Position numbers and translations under genes: made by a program. A DNA stretch of 64,000 nucleotides from Oscarella lobularis (taxonomy: Eukaryota; Porifera; Homoscleromorpha; Homosclerophorida; Oscarellidae): the NCBI RefSeq assembly GCF_947507565.1, contig NC_089175.1, forward strand, positions 3,771,733 through 3,835,732, written 5' to 3'. The notes beneath the pieces were generated by a model, which saw only the letters and a program-made list of their open reading frames with translations, was not told the origin of the DNA and did no database searches. Within the stretch, counting starts at the first letter, position 1; every line of letters starts with the position of its first letter. Below, piece after piece: positions 10,060 to 22,960 of this stretch.

Positions 10060-12162
10060 ATGTCTCTTCCCAGTGCAATATTTTTGTTCTGTAAGGCAGT
10101 GCGATGTTCTATGTCTAACTCCTCTTTTTACTGCTCTTTCTGGTAGCTCTTGCATCTTACTCGTGTTATGGGGCTGTAACGATCAGTCCTAGCAGGTCTC
10201 TCGCCGCCGTTGCTCGAACTCAACAAACGATTCGTTGCAGTTTCCCTGCTGTTCTTGGATCAGCACGAGTGCTTTATAATCAATTTCGTAGCGTTGTGAT
10301 CGAGGCTGGATTAGGACTCTTCACCCCAATTTCTATCAGTATTGGCGGAGGAGAGAAATTTGACGGAATAGCGGAAGGTCTTGGAATTCAAAACTTGATT
10401 GCTTCGTTTCAATTGGCATTTAATGCGACTTCTAATTACAATGGTTCTTCTCTTCGTTGTCAATTTCTAGACTCTGCAACTCGTAACATTACCACATCAA
10501 ATTCCCTTTTGTTACGAGTTCTGTGTAAGCCGTAATAATTTAACGTTGACGAGCTGTATCTGTCTTCTTTTTCATAGCACCTCCGTGTTGCAATGTTTCT
10601 GGGCCTCCGATCAAGCGAACCACAATCGATCAACCATCTGTACTGCAACTGAACTGTTCAGGCATTATTGATCAGAGAGGATATCCTCCAGCAATCATTA
10701 CGTGGACTCTGTCGTCTCCAACATCATCCAACTGCGATGGAGTACAATCAGGAAATGCAAATCAATTGTACACTATCAGTCCAATCTCTCGGAATTGTAC
10801 GAATGTGACAATCACCTGTGTGGCGGATACAGGTGACAGTCGATTGTCAATTACGAGGCAATCATTCGATTTAATAATTAGAAGTAAAGGCAATATCGTA
10901 CGTAGACATACTCGGATGTATTGAGACAAATTTATAGGTCCACCTGGAAACCCAGTATGCATTTATGACCTAAATAGACCATTAGCAGTGTTCAGTTGGT
11001 CAGAGCCCAAAGACAGTGGAGGATTTCCGGTGACTGATTACAGTTTGTATATTAATGGAAGCTACTCAGAGTGGAAAGAAGGCAGTTCGTTGAACTACAG
11101 CATGCAGGTAAAGGATGGCAATCAAGTTGAGTTCAGAGTTTCGGCAGTGAATCTTCTTGGATCTGGATCTTCATGTAAAGTAGGCGGAACTATTCCAACC
11201 AGTGAGTATGTAACGTAAACTTCAGAGATTGTTTTCCAGCATTCTCTTTACAGGAAGCTGCATCTTACCCACTCAAAGTGCCGCATCACGAAGTTCAATC
11301 ACAATAAATTGTTCATCAAGTGCCTATATTGCTAGAAATGTATACGTCGTTTACTATTCAGGAAACGGTACAAACGCAATGATGTCGGCAATGAGCCTAC
11401 CAGTCACAATTTCTAACCTAATTCCTGACACAAAATACGTAGTTACGGTAGAAGCGGAAAATTCGGCAGGATATCGTGAAAACTCAACTGGTGTGGCGAT
11501 GAGAACCAAAGCGCCTGGTTAGTTTGTTTTCATTTGTGAACAGATAACCGTATCTGCTGTATATAGGTTTTCCGGATCGTGTAAGTCTCACCAACAGCAA
11601 TGTGAAAGAAATGTCATCTACCTCTTTTACCTTAGAATTCTTGTCTGTAACAGACTCCGGCAAAGACAATGTTGCTGTAACAAAATATCGAATCTACATA
11701 GACAACTCGTCACGCAACTTCGAAGCTCAAGCAGGAAATACCCAAAGATTTGTGATAGATGGCCTTATAACAGGGAAAGCATACGTAGTCCAAGTGGCTG
11801 CAGTTAATGAAATAGGCGAAGAAGGCGAGAAAAGTTTTCCAATTGCAGTAGCAAAGTGTGAGGAGGGAGTATCATCTGGAGCGTTGGCTGGGTCTGTCAT
11901 TGGCTCTCTCTTGATGGGAGCTGCGATTGGTGTTGTTGTAACCTACGTTGTCACAAGGCGTCTGACGAAAAATCAGACACAACAAGAAAGCGTAGAAATG
12001 AAAGATTCTCGTCTGTATGCTGAGAGTCATCGCAAGGGTCCACCAAAGACCGACGACATTCAGATGGCAACAGAGCCCGCGTATGAAGATGCTGGCGAAC
12101 TACGCGTTTCACAGCGAGAGCATAAGAATCCTGCTTATGCCACTTCTGGAAGCGCCAATTGA
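10060..12162 (+). CDS. R3: Ig2-FN3x3 receptor with psi1/R7-class tail
   Basis: Exons 10060-10090, 10147-10524, 10578-10883, 10938-11201, 11254-11517 and 11567-12162; phases close at 612 residues. The tiny first exon (MSLPSAIFLF) joins SLASYSCYG to make the signal peptide. I chose it because the downstream in-frame ATG is followed by a stop and the pyrimidine run before 10147 is a strong acceptor. D1 has the cysteine pair (IRCSFP, LRCQF) and resembles R1. D2 and three FN3 follow. The last exon fuses FN3c, TM (about 519-543, GALAGSVIGSLLMGAAIG) and tail without introns. Tail motifs: SRLYAES, EPAYEDAG, NPAYATSGSAN. R3 therefore joins an R1-like D1 to the other family's back half, as expected from exon exchange. 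Confidence 0.82.
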
Positions 12163-12397
12163 GTGACCAGTCTCAAGCTTTTCTGTTCGTACATTTTCCA
12201 AATTTTGTCCTTTCTTTTTAGTGCTTCTCAATGGACTCCTAGTCCCAGGCTTTATACTAAACGACAAAAAACACTTTCTGTCTATCGAACAAAAAGGAAT
12301 GCAAGAACTATAGCAACGCGCCGATTTGTTTCAACAACGTTCTCTGCATGAGGGGCCCCACCTACAGAATTCCGGGAACCGTTCCAGATTCCCGGGC

Positions 12398-14676
12398 ATG
12401 CGGTTACCTCTGCAGCTGCTTCTTGCCGTCGTGTGCCGTCTAGGTAAATAAGCTAGGCTTGTCAAACTTACTCCAAGCAAATGTGTAGGCTCGCTAGTAT
12501 CGCAGAAAGTGTCTATTAATCCCTCTGGAGTTCTCCGAGCCAGGAAGGATACGCATGTCCTTGTTCGAAGCAGCTACCTGTTGGAAGTAGCGGACGCAAG
12601 GATCGTTTATAACGAACTAGAGAGCGTCGTCATTTCTTTTTCTACTGGTCGAAAAACGGATGTTTCTATTGGATCTTTTATGGTGTCCACGATGGGTCTT
12701 GGTGCGAATGGCACCCATCGACTATTCCAGTTCAATCTCACTCTTCTTCCTCTACATAATGGTGCTAGTATTCGCATTGTTGGTTTAGATGGCGGTGGTT
12801 TCCAGACCTACTCGCCTTTCTTGAATCTCACAGTATTGTGTAAGTCAGTCAGGAAAGAGGTGTTTCTTTGTTCGAGTTGATCAATTTATTTTGCAGTTCC
12901 TCCGTGCTGTAACGTGCCACTTCAGCAGCGTGAGACACAAAACACTACAGACTTCGTTTCTCCTTTGAACTGCAGTGAAATTATTAATGACGTTGGAAAT
13001 CCAGCAGTAATGAGAATTAATTGGACTATTACTCCATCGTCTGGCTTACTGGCTTGCGTGGGCATGCCAACGGGAATTTTCAACAAATTGTATACTTTCA
13101 AACCGTCGGACAATTTGAGAAACTGTAACAACGCAAAAGTCGTTTGTAGAGCAGCAAATGAAGTGGGATCTACCGCAAAGACGTACACATTGATTTTCAA
13201 CTGTGAGTCTAAACACACATGCTGTGACGTTGATGGAGCTAATGAATCACGTTCTAGCTGTTCCTGGAATACCCACAAATCCACGGCAGAGACAGCCAAT
13301 ACCGAATGGGGTTGCTATTTCATGGGAAGCACCCATAGATGACGGAGGCTTTAGGGTAATAGACTACAAGTATGAGGTTATTGGCAAGGCGGGTTCAGTG
13401 ATTTCATCTGAAACTGTACCGAGCACAACCACCAGTGCCAGCATTTCTGGTCTCGGGGTAGCAGAATCATACACTTTCACTGTATCCGCTGGTAATGCTC
13501 TAGGAAGAAGTCCTTCTTTAAATGTCTTATTTGAATCACCTGACGGTAACTTGATACGTAGTTTGCGTTGGCTGATCTAATCAGTGCATCTGCAGTTCCA
13601 AGAGCAGTGTCTGGTGTTCGATCTCGGACAATTAATACTTCCTCAACAGAAATTTCTTGGTCACTTCTAACGGTTGATAAGTCCGTTGAATTGAATGTGA
13701 CTCAATACGTTATAAGTATTGTTAACAAAACAGCCAGTCAAAACAAGACAGTTTCTGGAGATACTAGCTCGGTCATATTCACCAATCTTCCGTCTGAATC
13801 ATATTTCAACTTCAGTGTGTATGCGCTGAATGAAGTTCGAGGAGGAATTCCTCGCAAGACGTTCGTTACAGGCATGACAAATCCCACAGGTATCAGACAA
13901 TGTTCGTTTTATTTTTACCGTTGCTAAAGGGATGTGTACAGGTACGCCAGGTACACCAGAAAAGCCAACGGTTGCATCAATGACGTCTACGTGTGTTACA
14001 TTGACGTGGCGATCTGCTGATGCGGGGGGAAGGGATTTTGTGATCAAACGATACATTGTTTTATATTCGAGTCAAGGCAGTAACACTACGAAAGCGGACG
14101 TGAAGACGGTGTCACCAGAATACGGTCCCGATGTAGAACACAGCGTATGTGAACTGACGTCAGGGACAAGCTACACTTTTCAAGTCGCTGCAGAAAATCA
14201 AGGCCGCCGGGGAAGACTGAGTGAAAGTGTTACAACAACTACAGACGAAGGTTGGTCTTCGAATGTGTTTAAATGACAACGCTTAATAAACAGCACAGAA
14301 TCTGCTTTCCCTGTGGGTCTAGTTGTGGGACTAACAATTGGCATACCGGTAGTGGTTGGAATAGGCTTTTTCATCGTGGCGTACCTCTGCTGTCGTCGAA
14401 AGAGAAAGGAAACGGGTAAAGTAGGCTGCATATTGGCTTGCTATTCAATTTGCTGTCTCTTTAGAAAACTTGACTCACGGTTCGAGGGCTGCTCCCGATG
14501 CAGCAGAAATGAAGCAAATGACAAAGTCGCCAATTTATGATTCAAGCCAGGGGACAGGCAAAGGTGGCGTCACGGCTCCAGTTTACGCAGACGTAACTCC
14601 CGTCAATGAGAACAATCAAGTGCTACTTACAACAACTAATCCCACTTATCAAACGGCTGGTACAGGCAAGCACTGA
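12398..14676 (+). CDS. R4: Ig2-FN3x3 receptor, D1 without cysteine pair
   Basis: Exons 12398-12443, 12489-12839, 12897-13202, 13258-13545, 13596-13889, 13942-14250, 14299-14415 and 14465-14676, all phase 1, 640 residues. Signal peptide MRLPLQLLLAVVCRLG. D1 (16-132) aligns with R1-R3, but arginine (VLVRSS) and valine (IRIVGL) stand where the Ig cysteines should be. D2 (132-234) keeps PPCCNV, NCSEI, NW and VVCRAANEVG. FN3a-c run to 531. TM is GLVVGLTIGIPVVVGIGFFIV. The tail has SPIYDSSQG, APVYADVTPV and TNPTYQTAGTGKH: one NPxY and two more tyrosine motifs. It appears intact. Confidence 0.84.
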
Positions 14677-14945
14677 TGCTGTCCAAACGAACGCGTTTTA
14701 GTTTCAGGAATAGAGTACATGCGCTGAACTGCTAAAAATATTTGTGTTTTTGTTCTTTCTGATTTTGTTTCTTTTTAGTGGATGACTAGAATCAACGCTT
14801 TCGCTTTCAAGTTAGACATACGGGCGCCACGAAGGCGAGTTTACGATGTGTGAAGCTTCTTGATTGACTGTGGACGTGCTGTCTCCTCTGATTACAGTGC
14901 GAAAGCCACGACGGTCACGGCTTGTCGTTCTCAGACAAGAAGAAC

Positions 14946-15926
14946 ATGCATTTCAACTTGAAGTTTGTGCTACAGCTTCTTGTGGTATGCCACCTAGGTA
15001 AACACGCAGGCTTGAGAGCGTGCAAACTTTGCAGCCGACCCGTTGTTTTTTCAAAGAGTGACGATCAATCCGTCTGGAAACCTTCGAGCAAAGCAGGGAA
15101 CACAGGTGTCACTTCAAAGCGACGTTTCGCTTCTAACGAGAAATTCACGGATCGTTTACAACGGAAAAGAGAGCGATATAATTCCTTCTGCTGTGATCGG
15201 TAGCTCAGTCAGGATTTCCATTCCACCACTATTTGAAGCAGTGGCAACGAATCTCGGTGCAAATGCCACCTATCTTTTTTTCAAATTTGATTTCACGCTG
15301 CTCTTTAAACGATGCTTCTATTCGCATCGTTGCTTTAAGTGGCGCCTCAACAAAGGTGTACTCGCCTTTCCTCAATTTGACAGTCTTGTGTAAGTCTTGT
15401 TATTTGCACGTGCAAATATTTTAGAACTCTTTCTAGCGTCTCCGTGTTGCAACGTTTCTGGGTCTACAGTTAGGCAGAACGCGACAGACTCATCAGCGCT
15501 ACTACATCTGAACTGTTCAGAAATCATTCGTGAACGAGGGAATCCTCCAGAATTTATTTCTTGGACAGTGCAATCCCCAACATTTGGTTGCAGAGGAATG
15601 GCGTCAGGAGAAGCCAATCAGTTCTACAATATTGATCAGATTTCACGGTCATGCAATGGTGCAAAAATCGCCTGCTTAGGAGACACGAATGACTGGTATT
15701 AGCACTACAAGAATTGGAGGATTTTCGTTTGGACGCTGAGAGTCGTCGCAAGCGTGACACTCAGACGGAACCCAGATCTGGTGACGTCACGGTACGCGTT
15801 GTTCAGCGAGAGCGTAAGAATCCGTGCTTATGCACGACTCTCGTCTCTATGCCGAGGCTCGTCGCAAATGTCCACCAAAGGCTGAATTGCAAGTGGCGGC
15901 CAAGCACGTGTTTATCATCAGTTTGA
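14946..15926 (+). pseudogene. Truncated receptor with two spliced-on tail scraps (psi3)
   Basis: Signal exon from 14946 (MHFNLKFVLQLLVVCHLG, as in psi1), then D1 (about 15020-15391) and D2 (15438-15695). D1 is broken by a 5-nt loss near 15308 (FKYNDASI becomes FKRCFYS). D2 stops at about 15702, where FN3 and TM coding sequence is missing. The sequence then jumps to a fragment of the SRLYAES-class tail (about 15712-15830) and to a second tail fragment matching psi5 (31450-31530). It is a composite relic of at least two deletions or recombinations. Confidence 0.75.
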
Positions 15927-16113
15927 AAAGTAGGATTCGGAGAGTTCTCTAGTGGCATATACTCGACTGCCGGGAATGTTCTTGTTTTTTGCTTTTTTCT
16001 TTTATTACTTTGTTTCTTTCCTAGTGAATCGCTATGATCAACGCTTTCGCTTTCAAGTTAAACATACGGGCGCCACTAAGGCGAGTTCCTGTCACAGCGT
16101 GCGAAGCTTCTTG

Positions 16114-18378
16114 ATGCATTTCAAACTTTTGCTACAGCTTCTCGTCGCACTCAGCCTCGGTAAACACCTAGAGAGAGTATACATACAGATGTACGAAAAG
16201 TCAACTTTTTAGCCGACCCATTGTTTTCTCAAAGAATAACGATCGAACCGTCGGGAACTCTTCGGGCGAAGCAAGGCACGCGGGTGTCACTTCGAAGCGG
16301 CATCTCGTTGCTAACGAGAAGTCCACGGATTGTTTACAACAGAAAAGAGAGCGATATAATTCTTTTTAGAGTGATCGGTGCCTCGGTTAATATTTCACTT
16401 TCACCATTTGAAGCAGTCGCAACGCTTGTCGGTGCAAATGCCACCCATCTACTTTACCAATTTGATTTCATGTTACTCTCTGATTACAATGATGCTTATA
16501 TTCATATGGTTGCTGTAAGTGGCATTTCAACAAAGGTGTATTCACCGTTCCTCAATTTGACAGTTTTATGTAAGACGTCTGAAAACGAATACGCTATTTT
16601 ATCTTGATCAAATTATTTTGCAGTTCCTCCGTGCTGTAACGTGTCCCTTCAACAGGAAGCACGAAATGCCACAGACTCCGTCATTCCTCCTTTAAATTGC
16701 GGTGAAATTATTAATGACGTTGGGAATCCGGTAGTAACAGAAATTAATTGGCGCGTTACTTCCACGTCCGATTCACTGTGTGTGGGAATGCCAAAAGGAA
16801 CTTTGAGGGAATCATACACTTTCAACCCGTCTCACAATTTGAGAAATTGCAATAATGCTAACATCGTTTGTAGAGCAGAAAATGAAGTGGGATCTACCAC
16901 AAAGACGTTCGCATTGATTTTCAACAGTGAGTCTAAACGCATATAATGCTGTGACATTGCTGGAGCTAATGAGTCATGTTCTAGCTGTTCCTGGAATGCC
17001 CACAAATCCAGTGCAAGGGCCACCAATACCTAATGGGGTTTCTATTTCGTGGGAAACACCCATAGATGACGGAGGCTTCAACATCATTGACTACAAATAT
17101 GAGGTGATGGGCAAAGTAGGTTCATCTGAAACTGTATCAAGCACTACCACCAGTGCCAAAATTTCCGGTCTCGGGGTTGCAGAATCATACACCTTTGCTG
17201 TATCAGCTGGTAATGCTCTAGGAAGAAGTGATTGTCTCAATGTGTCGTTTGAGTCGCCTGATGGTAAGTAAGTTAATACGTAGTTTGGGTTTGCTGATCT
17301 GATCAGTGCATCTGCAGTTCCAAGAGCAGTGTCTGGTGTTCAATCTCGAACAATTAATACTTCCTCGATAGAAATGTCGTGGTCACTTCTAACGATTGAT
17401 ATGTCCGTTGAACTGAAAGTGATTCAATACGTTATAAGTATCGTTAACGGAACAGCCGATCAAAACAGGACAGTTTCTGAAGATACTTACTCAGTCATAT
17501 TCACGGGTCTTCCGTTGGGATCATATTTCAACTTCAGTGTATATGCACTGAATGGAGTTCGAGGAGGAATTCCTCGCAGAACGTTCGTTACAGGCATGAC
17601 AAATCCCACAGGTATCAGACTGTGTTCGCTTTATTTTTACCGTTGCTAAAGTGATGTGTACAGGTATGCCAGGTACACCAGAAAAGCCTAAGATTGCATC
17701 AAAGACGTCTACGTGTGTTACATTGACGTGGAAGTCTGTCGATGCGGGGGGAAGTGGTTTTGTGATCGAGCGATACGTTGTTTTATATTCGACTCAAGGC
17801 AGTACAAAAGCAGACGCAAAGACGGTGTCACCAGAGCACGGCCCAGATGTAGAGCACACAGTATGTCAACTGACGTCAGGAACAAACTACACTTTTCAAG
17901 TCGCTGCAGAAAATCAAGACCGCCGGGGAAGACTGAGTGAAAGTGTTAGGGCAACTACAGATACAGACAAAGGTTGGTCTTCGCGTGTGTTTATATAACA
18001 AAGCTAATCAACAGCACAGAGTCTGCTTTTCCTGTGGGTCTGGTTGTGGGATTAACAATTGGCATATTGGTTGGAATAGGTTTTTTCGTTGTGGTGTATT
18101 TCTGCCGTTGTCGAAAGGGAAAGAAAACAGGTAATATAGGCGCGGTATATTGGCTTGTTATTCTATTCGTTATCCATTTAGATAACTCAACTCGCGGATC
18201 AAGGGCAGCTCCCGATGCAGCAGAAATGACGCGAGTAACGTACGATTCAAGCCAAGGCACAGGTGAAGGTGGCGGCACGGCTCCAGTGTATGCAGACGTA
18301 CGTCACGCTAACGAGAACAACCCAGTGGTACTAACAACTAATTCTGCTTATGAAACGGTTGGAACAGGCAAGCACTGA
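16114..18378 (+). CDS. R5: Ig2-FN3x3 receptor, sister of R4
   Basis: Exons 16114-16159, 16213-16569, 16624-16926, 16985-17263, 17318-17611, 17664-17972, 18020-18130 and 18182-18378, all phase 1, 631 residues. Signal peptide MHFKLLLQLLVALSLG. D1 (15-134) lacks the cysteine pair (VSLRSG, IHMVAV). D2 (134-235) has PPCCNVS, NCGEI, INW and IVCRAENEVG. Three FN3 to 529. TM GLVVGLTIGILVGIGFFVVV. The tail has VTYDSSQG, APVYADV and NSAYETVGTGKH. The NPxY of R4 has become NSAY, so the phosphotyrosine-binding motif is altered. Its start codon falls directly at the end of the recurring upstream cassette. Confidence 0.84.
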
Positions 18379-18813
18379 TGCTGTTCCATGCGGACGCGTT
18401 TTCGTCTCGGAATACAGTGCATGCCCCGAGTCGACTACTGAAAATAGTCTTCTTTTTCTTCTTTCTGATTGTGTGGTTCTTTCTAGTGGATGGCTATAGA
18501 TGATCAGCGCTTTCACTTTCAAGTTAGACATGCGGGTGCCACGACCATTCCAAGTCTAGAATTTCTACTACACTTATACATGATTAGCAAAGAAGAGCAA
18601 GGTATCATTACTAGGTCAATTTCCTTTGCTGCTAGTTTAGGTAAGACACGGCGATGATTAACCTTTTGGTTTGTGCAAAGCAAATTGATTCTAATCCTGG
18701 TTGCTGAAGCAGACATGCATGATTCTTTAGAACATTCGCCTACGACACTAAAAAAAAGATGAGTAAAAATTAAATAAAACAAAGGCTAAAATAGCTGCTA
18801 TCCGTTTAGACAA
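18379..18813. other. Intergenic space between convergent R5 and R6
   Basis: No gene seen. A decayed copy of the upstream cassette (about 18500-18545) is followed by no signal exon, so a promoter relic remains where a receptor has been lost. Confidence 0.45.
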
Positions 18814-20998
18814 TCAACGTTTGCCAGTTCCGGTTGCTTGATACGAAGGATTGGTGCTTGTAAGTGGTGCCGCAGTATTCTTGTCTATAGGAGTCACGTC
18901 TGCGTAAACTGCCGCAGAAGCTTGACCTTTAGCTCTGCTTGGTCCTGAATCATAAATTGGTGACTTCGTTACTCGCGTCATTTCGATGTCAGAAGACTTT
19001 GGCGGCTTTGTTTCTATAAAGAGACGAGAGTTTTTGTCTCTGTCTAAAGATTTTATACCAAGCCAAGCTACCTTGGGGCGTTGAGCGAGAGAGTCTTAAT
19101 AGGTAGTAACAAAGCAATGCTGCCATCGCAAGAACTACTATTCCACCAACTACAATTCCCGCGATAGCCCCAGAACTCAATCCTAGATCATCAATTACTA
19201 ATGCTAATGAAGCATTGTATCTTTCCGCATACCTCCTTTCTTTTCTTCTTCTAATGTAGTGAGAGTGATTGACGTGCTTTCTTCACTCTCCTCACCCAAA
19301 CTGTTGATAACCAACACTTTTACAGTGTATGTTGTAGATGGTGACAGTTTGTCTATCAAAAACGCTTGCGTTTCTCCGCTGTGCGCCTTCAGATCTCTCT
19401 GATTGCCGTTCAAAAAAACCCGGTAAATTGACACTGAAGCATTATCTGTACCAGAATCCAAAACTGAACTGAACGTCAATATGAAAGACGTTGACGTGAT
19501 GTTTATGGCATTGCCATTGCCAGAAATAATAGGACTACCGGGAACACCTGAAAAATGATACCCATAGAGCACGCAACTATTTAGTCTGTAGAAAACCAAC
19601 CAGGTAGATTAGTCCTCATTGAGACAACCGTTGAGTTTTTGCGAGTTCCTTCTGAATTTCTTGCTTCCACAACAATGTCATAGGCGGTGTCTTCTGATAG
19701 GTTAGAAATGGTGATTGGAAGGCTGTTCTGAGACTGTGAAGCTTCTTGCATTCCCTTCCGCGTGTAATAAACTATGTATCCGCCACTATTGAAATCTGTG
19801 TCTGTCTGACAATCAATGGTCAACTCGCTTCGTGATCCTGCACTTTTAAACGGTTTGATACACTTTCCTAAATAAGAAACGAAAGCGTTTCAACATAACT
19901 AATGATCTCTCACTGGTCGGAACAGTTTTGTCCACCTGACAAGCTTCTCCAGGTCCAAGAGTGTTCACTGCTGAAACCCTGAATACTAGAGTATCACTGT
20001 CATTCACAACATGGTCAGATCTCAGTGGACTTCCTAGCGTCCAAGTAATTAATGACTGGGTCACTCCATTGATGGACAGAGACAGATCATAGTCAATGAT
20101 CGGAAAGCCACCGTCATCTCCAGGCATTTCCCAACTGAACAATGCACGCGGTCTCATCAGCCCGTCATAGCTACACGATACCATTTCTGGTTGACCTACA
20201 CATGCACATTTGAGAATGTCAAATGCCGTAAGACTTTGAAAAACTTACTATATATAGTCAGAGCAAACGTCTTCATCGTTGTATCAAGACGAGGTTCCTT
20301 TGTGTCTGCAATACAAGTGATTTGCGCATTGTTGCACTGTCGTGTGACTGGATTGAGATCATAGAATTGATTGGCATTTCCCGACTCAGTGCCAACGCAG
20401 CCACCTGACGGTTTAGACCAACTGACATTTGCTGGCGGATTTCCGCGATGACTGATAATTTCCTCGCAGCTCAGAAGACGAAGACGACTTGTAGTGTTGT
20501 GGACAATACGACTCGTGTTTGAAACAGTGCAGCAAGGAGACGCTACATATAATAGACAAACTAAATGTACAATAATCCATCTAATTTGCATCTACACGTA
20601 CATAAGACGACCAGTGTGAGAGGTTGAGATTCAGTAGTGCTAGCATCTGAAGCCCTAAATCGACATCGCAGAGATGCTCCATTGTAATCGGACTTGAGCG
20701 TGAACGTCAATTGGAACGATATCGTTCGAACGCCTTGAACGATTGAAAGCCCCAGTCCTACGGCTGTTCCTTTGAACGGAGGAACAGAAATCGGCGTAAC
20801 ACCTCCAGACGCAACGAAAACGGCTGCGCTTAGGTTCTGGTTGTAGCGAATAGCCGCCGCCCCAGAAGCGTCTGGAAAGCTGCAATTAATAGTGTGTGTG
20901 TCGCCATCGAGACCCGTTAGACTTCCAGGAGGACTGATCGTCGCTCCATCACATAAACAGACAAGAACCCAAAAACAGAAACCTTTCATTGCCCGCAT
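18814..20998 (-). CDS. R6: Ig2-FN3x3 single-pass receptor, sister of R2
   Basis: Exons 20998-20602, 20542-20249, 20195-19914, 19867-19601, 19547-19233, 19182-19072 and 19013-18814, all phase 1, 621 residues. Signal peptide MRAMKGFCFWVLVCLCDG. D1 has INCSFPD and LRCRF. D2 has SPCCTVS, SCEEI, VSW and ITCIADT. FN3a-c run to 518. TM GLSSGAIAGIVVGG, LLCYYLL. The tail has TKSPIYDSGP, AVYADVTPID and NPSYQATGTGKR, a full set of three motifs. The extracellular part is close to R2 throughout, so the pair marks a recent duplication whose tails already differ. Confidence 0.85.
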
Positions 20999-21019
20999 GC
21001 GCAGACTTCGCCTGGTTTC

Positions 21020-22136
21020 GGTTTCGGTGCTTTCAACTCATGAAAAGTCAACGTGGCTCACGCTCAAGGCATCTTGACTGTCACCGCTTTTGTTATTCCA
21101 GGTAGCTCTAGTCTCCTCTCTTGAGCCTAGCTAGACAAGTCGGGGAACGATAACCTGTCATTTTTTCAGTGTTCGGGTCTCTTCCGCCCAATTGGCTTCG
21201 ATATCCCTAACCGCGACCTTCGCGCGCAAGGGCGATCGCGTGTCGCTTCAGTGTCAGGCCGATAGATCGTGACGTGCGAGCTCACTTCGCCTCAGAAGAA
21301 CGACCAGCTGGATTCGTCTCGATGAACGAGGGCATGAATGCAGAGAGAAAGAGTATTCTTACTGAAGGGGTCGGTAAAGATGAGGTCAGGAAGCCACTGG
21401 AACATAGATAGATGTTATAACTGACTAGAATGATCGAGCATGACCTCGAGTGTATTCCCCGCACCACAAGGTTGAAAGTTCACTTCAGATCAACATTCTC
21501 TACATTTCACAGTTTGTCGCTATTGAAGTAATCATCGCCCAGTATATATGACTTTTCTCTTGATCATAGATCTACATGTCTTGAAGACACATACGCCTGA
21601 GAATCAGATTTCTACCTAATCTGCAGCTATCCTTCCGCTAATTAGTTCTCATCAAACGATATTCATAAGCGCAGAAGCGTCAATCGAAACGCCAAGAGAG
21701 CCCGCGACCACGTATCTACTAGTCTACGCGTAAGAAGGCCAGAAGATACGACCGTCAATTTACGGCTGCTTCAAATCGGAGTCTGCAGCTAGGGCGCCTA
21801 GCGCAGATCACGTTACATACAGTGAAGAGCTCGAGGAAAACCCGAATATGTCTCTAGCCGCTGTCCTTGTACTGGCGACAATGCTCATTTCCTCGCGTAA
21901 GTCAATATATGTACAGTCCAAGAGAGCTAGGGGGCTCAAATAAACATGATGTCGTCTCCTTTCTACAGATGCCGCTGATTTGACTCTGTTTCGACGTAAC
22001 CATCAACCTCCCATCTTCGACGCCTACAGTGTACCCGTTTGGCGACACAATCGTCGAAGGAACGCGCGTAACGCTAATTTGCAACACGACGAGAACGTCC
22101 TTCATCCACTGGTTCTATCGTCCCGTCGGGCAAACA
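21020..22136 (+). repeat. Segmental duplicate of 32590-33780, with two broken gene starts
   Basis: The block matches the region ahead of and inside G1. At 21040 a signal-exon relic is frame-shifted against the 32610 copy; its Ig-start exon reads ARKGDRVSLQCQADR and then stops. At 21848-21896 the G1 signal exon is repeated (MSLAAVLVLATMLISS). The start of G1's first Ig exon follows from 21969, with a 7-nt insertion that shifts frame, and the copy ends near 22136 inside the domain. Between 21276 and 21847 I see no gene. This copy lacks the hairpin element found at 33363. Confidence 0.7.
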
Positions 22137-22159
22137 ACCTATAATCAGTCACCGGGAAT

Positions 22160-22960
22160 CCTCTATCGTTTTTCGGTCTTTTCCAGCTAAACGTTGCAAA
22201 TGATCTAATCAAACCATCATAGCCACACGACAAGTTTCCAGGTGGGCCTACATATAAAAAGGGACTCAAAGCAATTTACTTTTGATCGTCAAATTAAATG
22301 TTGTCGTTGGTGATATTCAATAGCGGGTCATTTGTATCTGCAACACGAGTGATTTTTGCTCCATTGCATTGTCGGGAAATTTGATCAAAATCATAAAATT
22401 GATTGACTTCTCCTGGCGCTATTCCTTTCTTCAAGTTGCAGCCGGATGATGGAGATTGAATGGTCCAATAAATAGTTGCAGGAGGATTCCCTCGTTCACG
22501 GATGATTTCTGAACAGTTAAAATGCAATGACGCTGGCGATTCTGTTATCTTTCGTTCAACAGTAGACCCAGAAATGTTGCAACACGGAGGTACTAAAGAA
22601 GTGCTTTAGAATATTACGCTACATGTGCCAAAGACCGTTGAAGACTTACACGAGATTGTCAAATCGAGAAGCGGCGAGCGCACTTCTGTATCCACACCAA
22701 CTGTAGCAACAATGAAAATACTAGCACCATTGTATAGAGAGTACAGCGTAAAATCAAACTGAAAAAGTAGATTGGTTTCATTTCCACCGACAAATGTTGC
22801 AGATGCTTGAAATGGTGGAATGGAAACGTTCACTTGGACGCCGATCTCGTCAGGACTTGAAGGGTGCGCTGCTTCGAAGAGACAGTTATGTTCCCTGCTT
22901 CGCCCGAAGAGTTCCAGACGGCTTCATTGTTATTTTCTGCCCTCCGGTCGAACGCAGGCG
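22160..22960 (-). pseudogene. Receptor relic: D1, D2 and start of FN3a (psi4)
   Basis: On the minus strand D1 comes first (about 22960-22650) and has lost its middle part and gained stops. D2 follows (22592-22280) with PPCCNISG and an intact NCSEI, but the F-strand cysteine has become arginine (ITRVADT). The first 75 nt of FN3a (PPGNLSCGYDGL) end at about 22160, where the block from 21020 begins. No signal exon, TM or tail. Confidence 0.7.

Noticed and set aside
10105-10146. ATG at 10104 as the start of R3
   Set aside because: Followed by a stop after four codons and lying in a pyrimidine tract that ends in a good acceptor; the short exon at 10060-10090 restores phase and a signal peptide.
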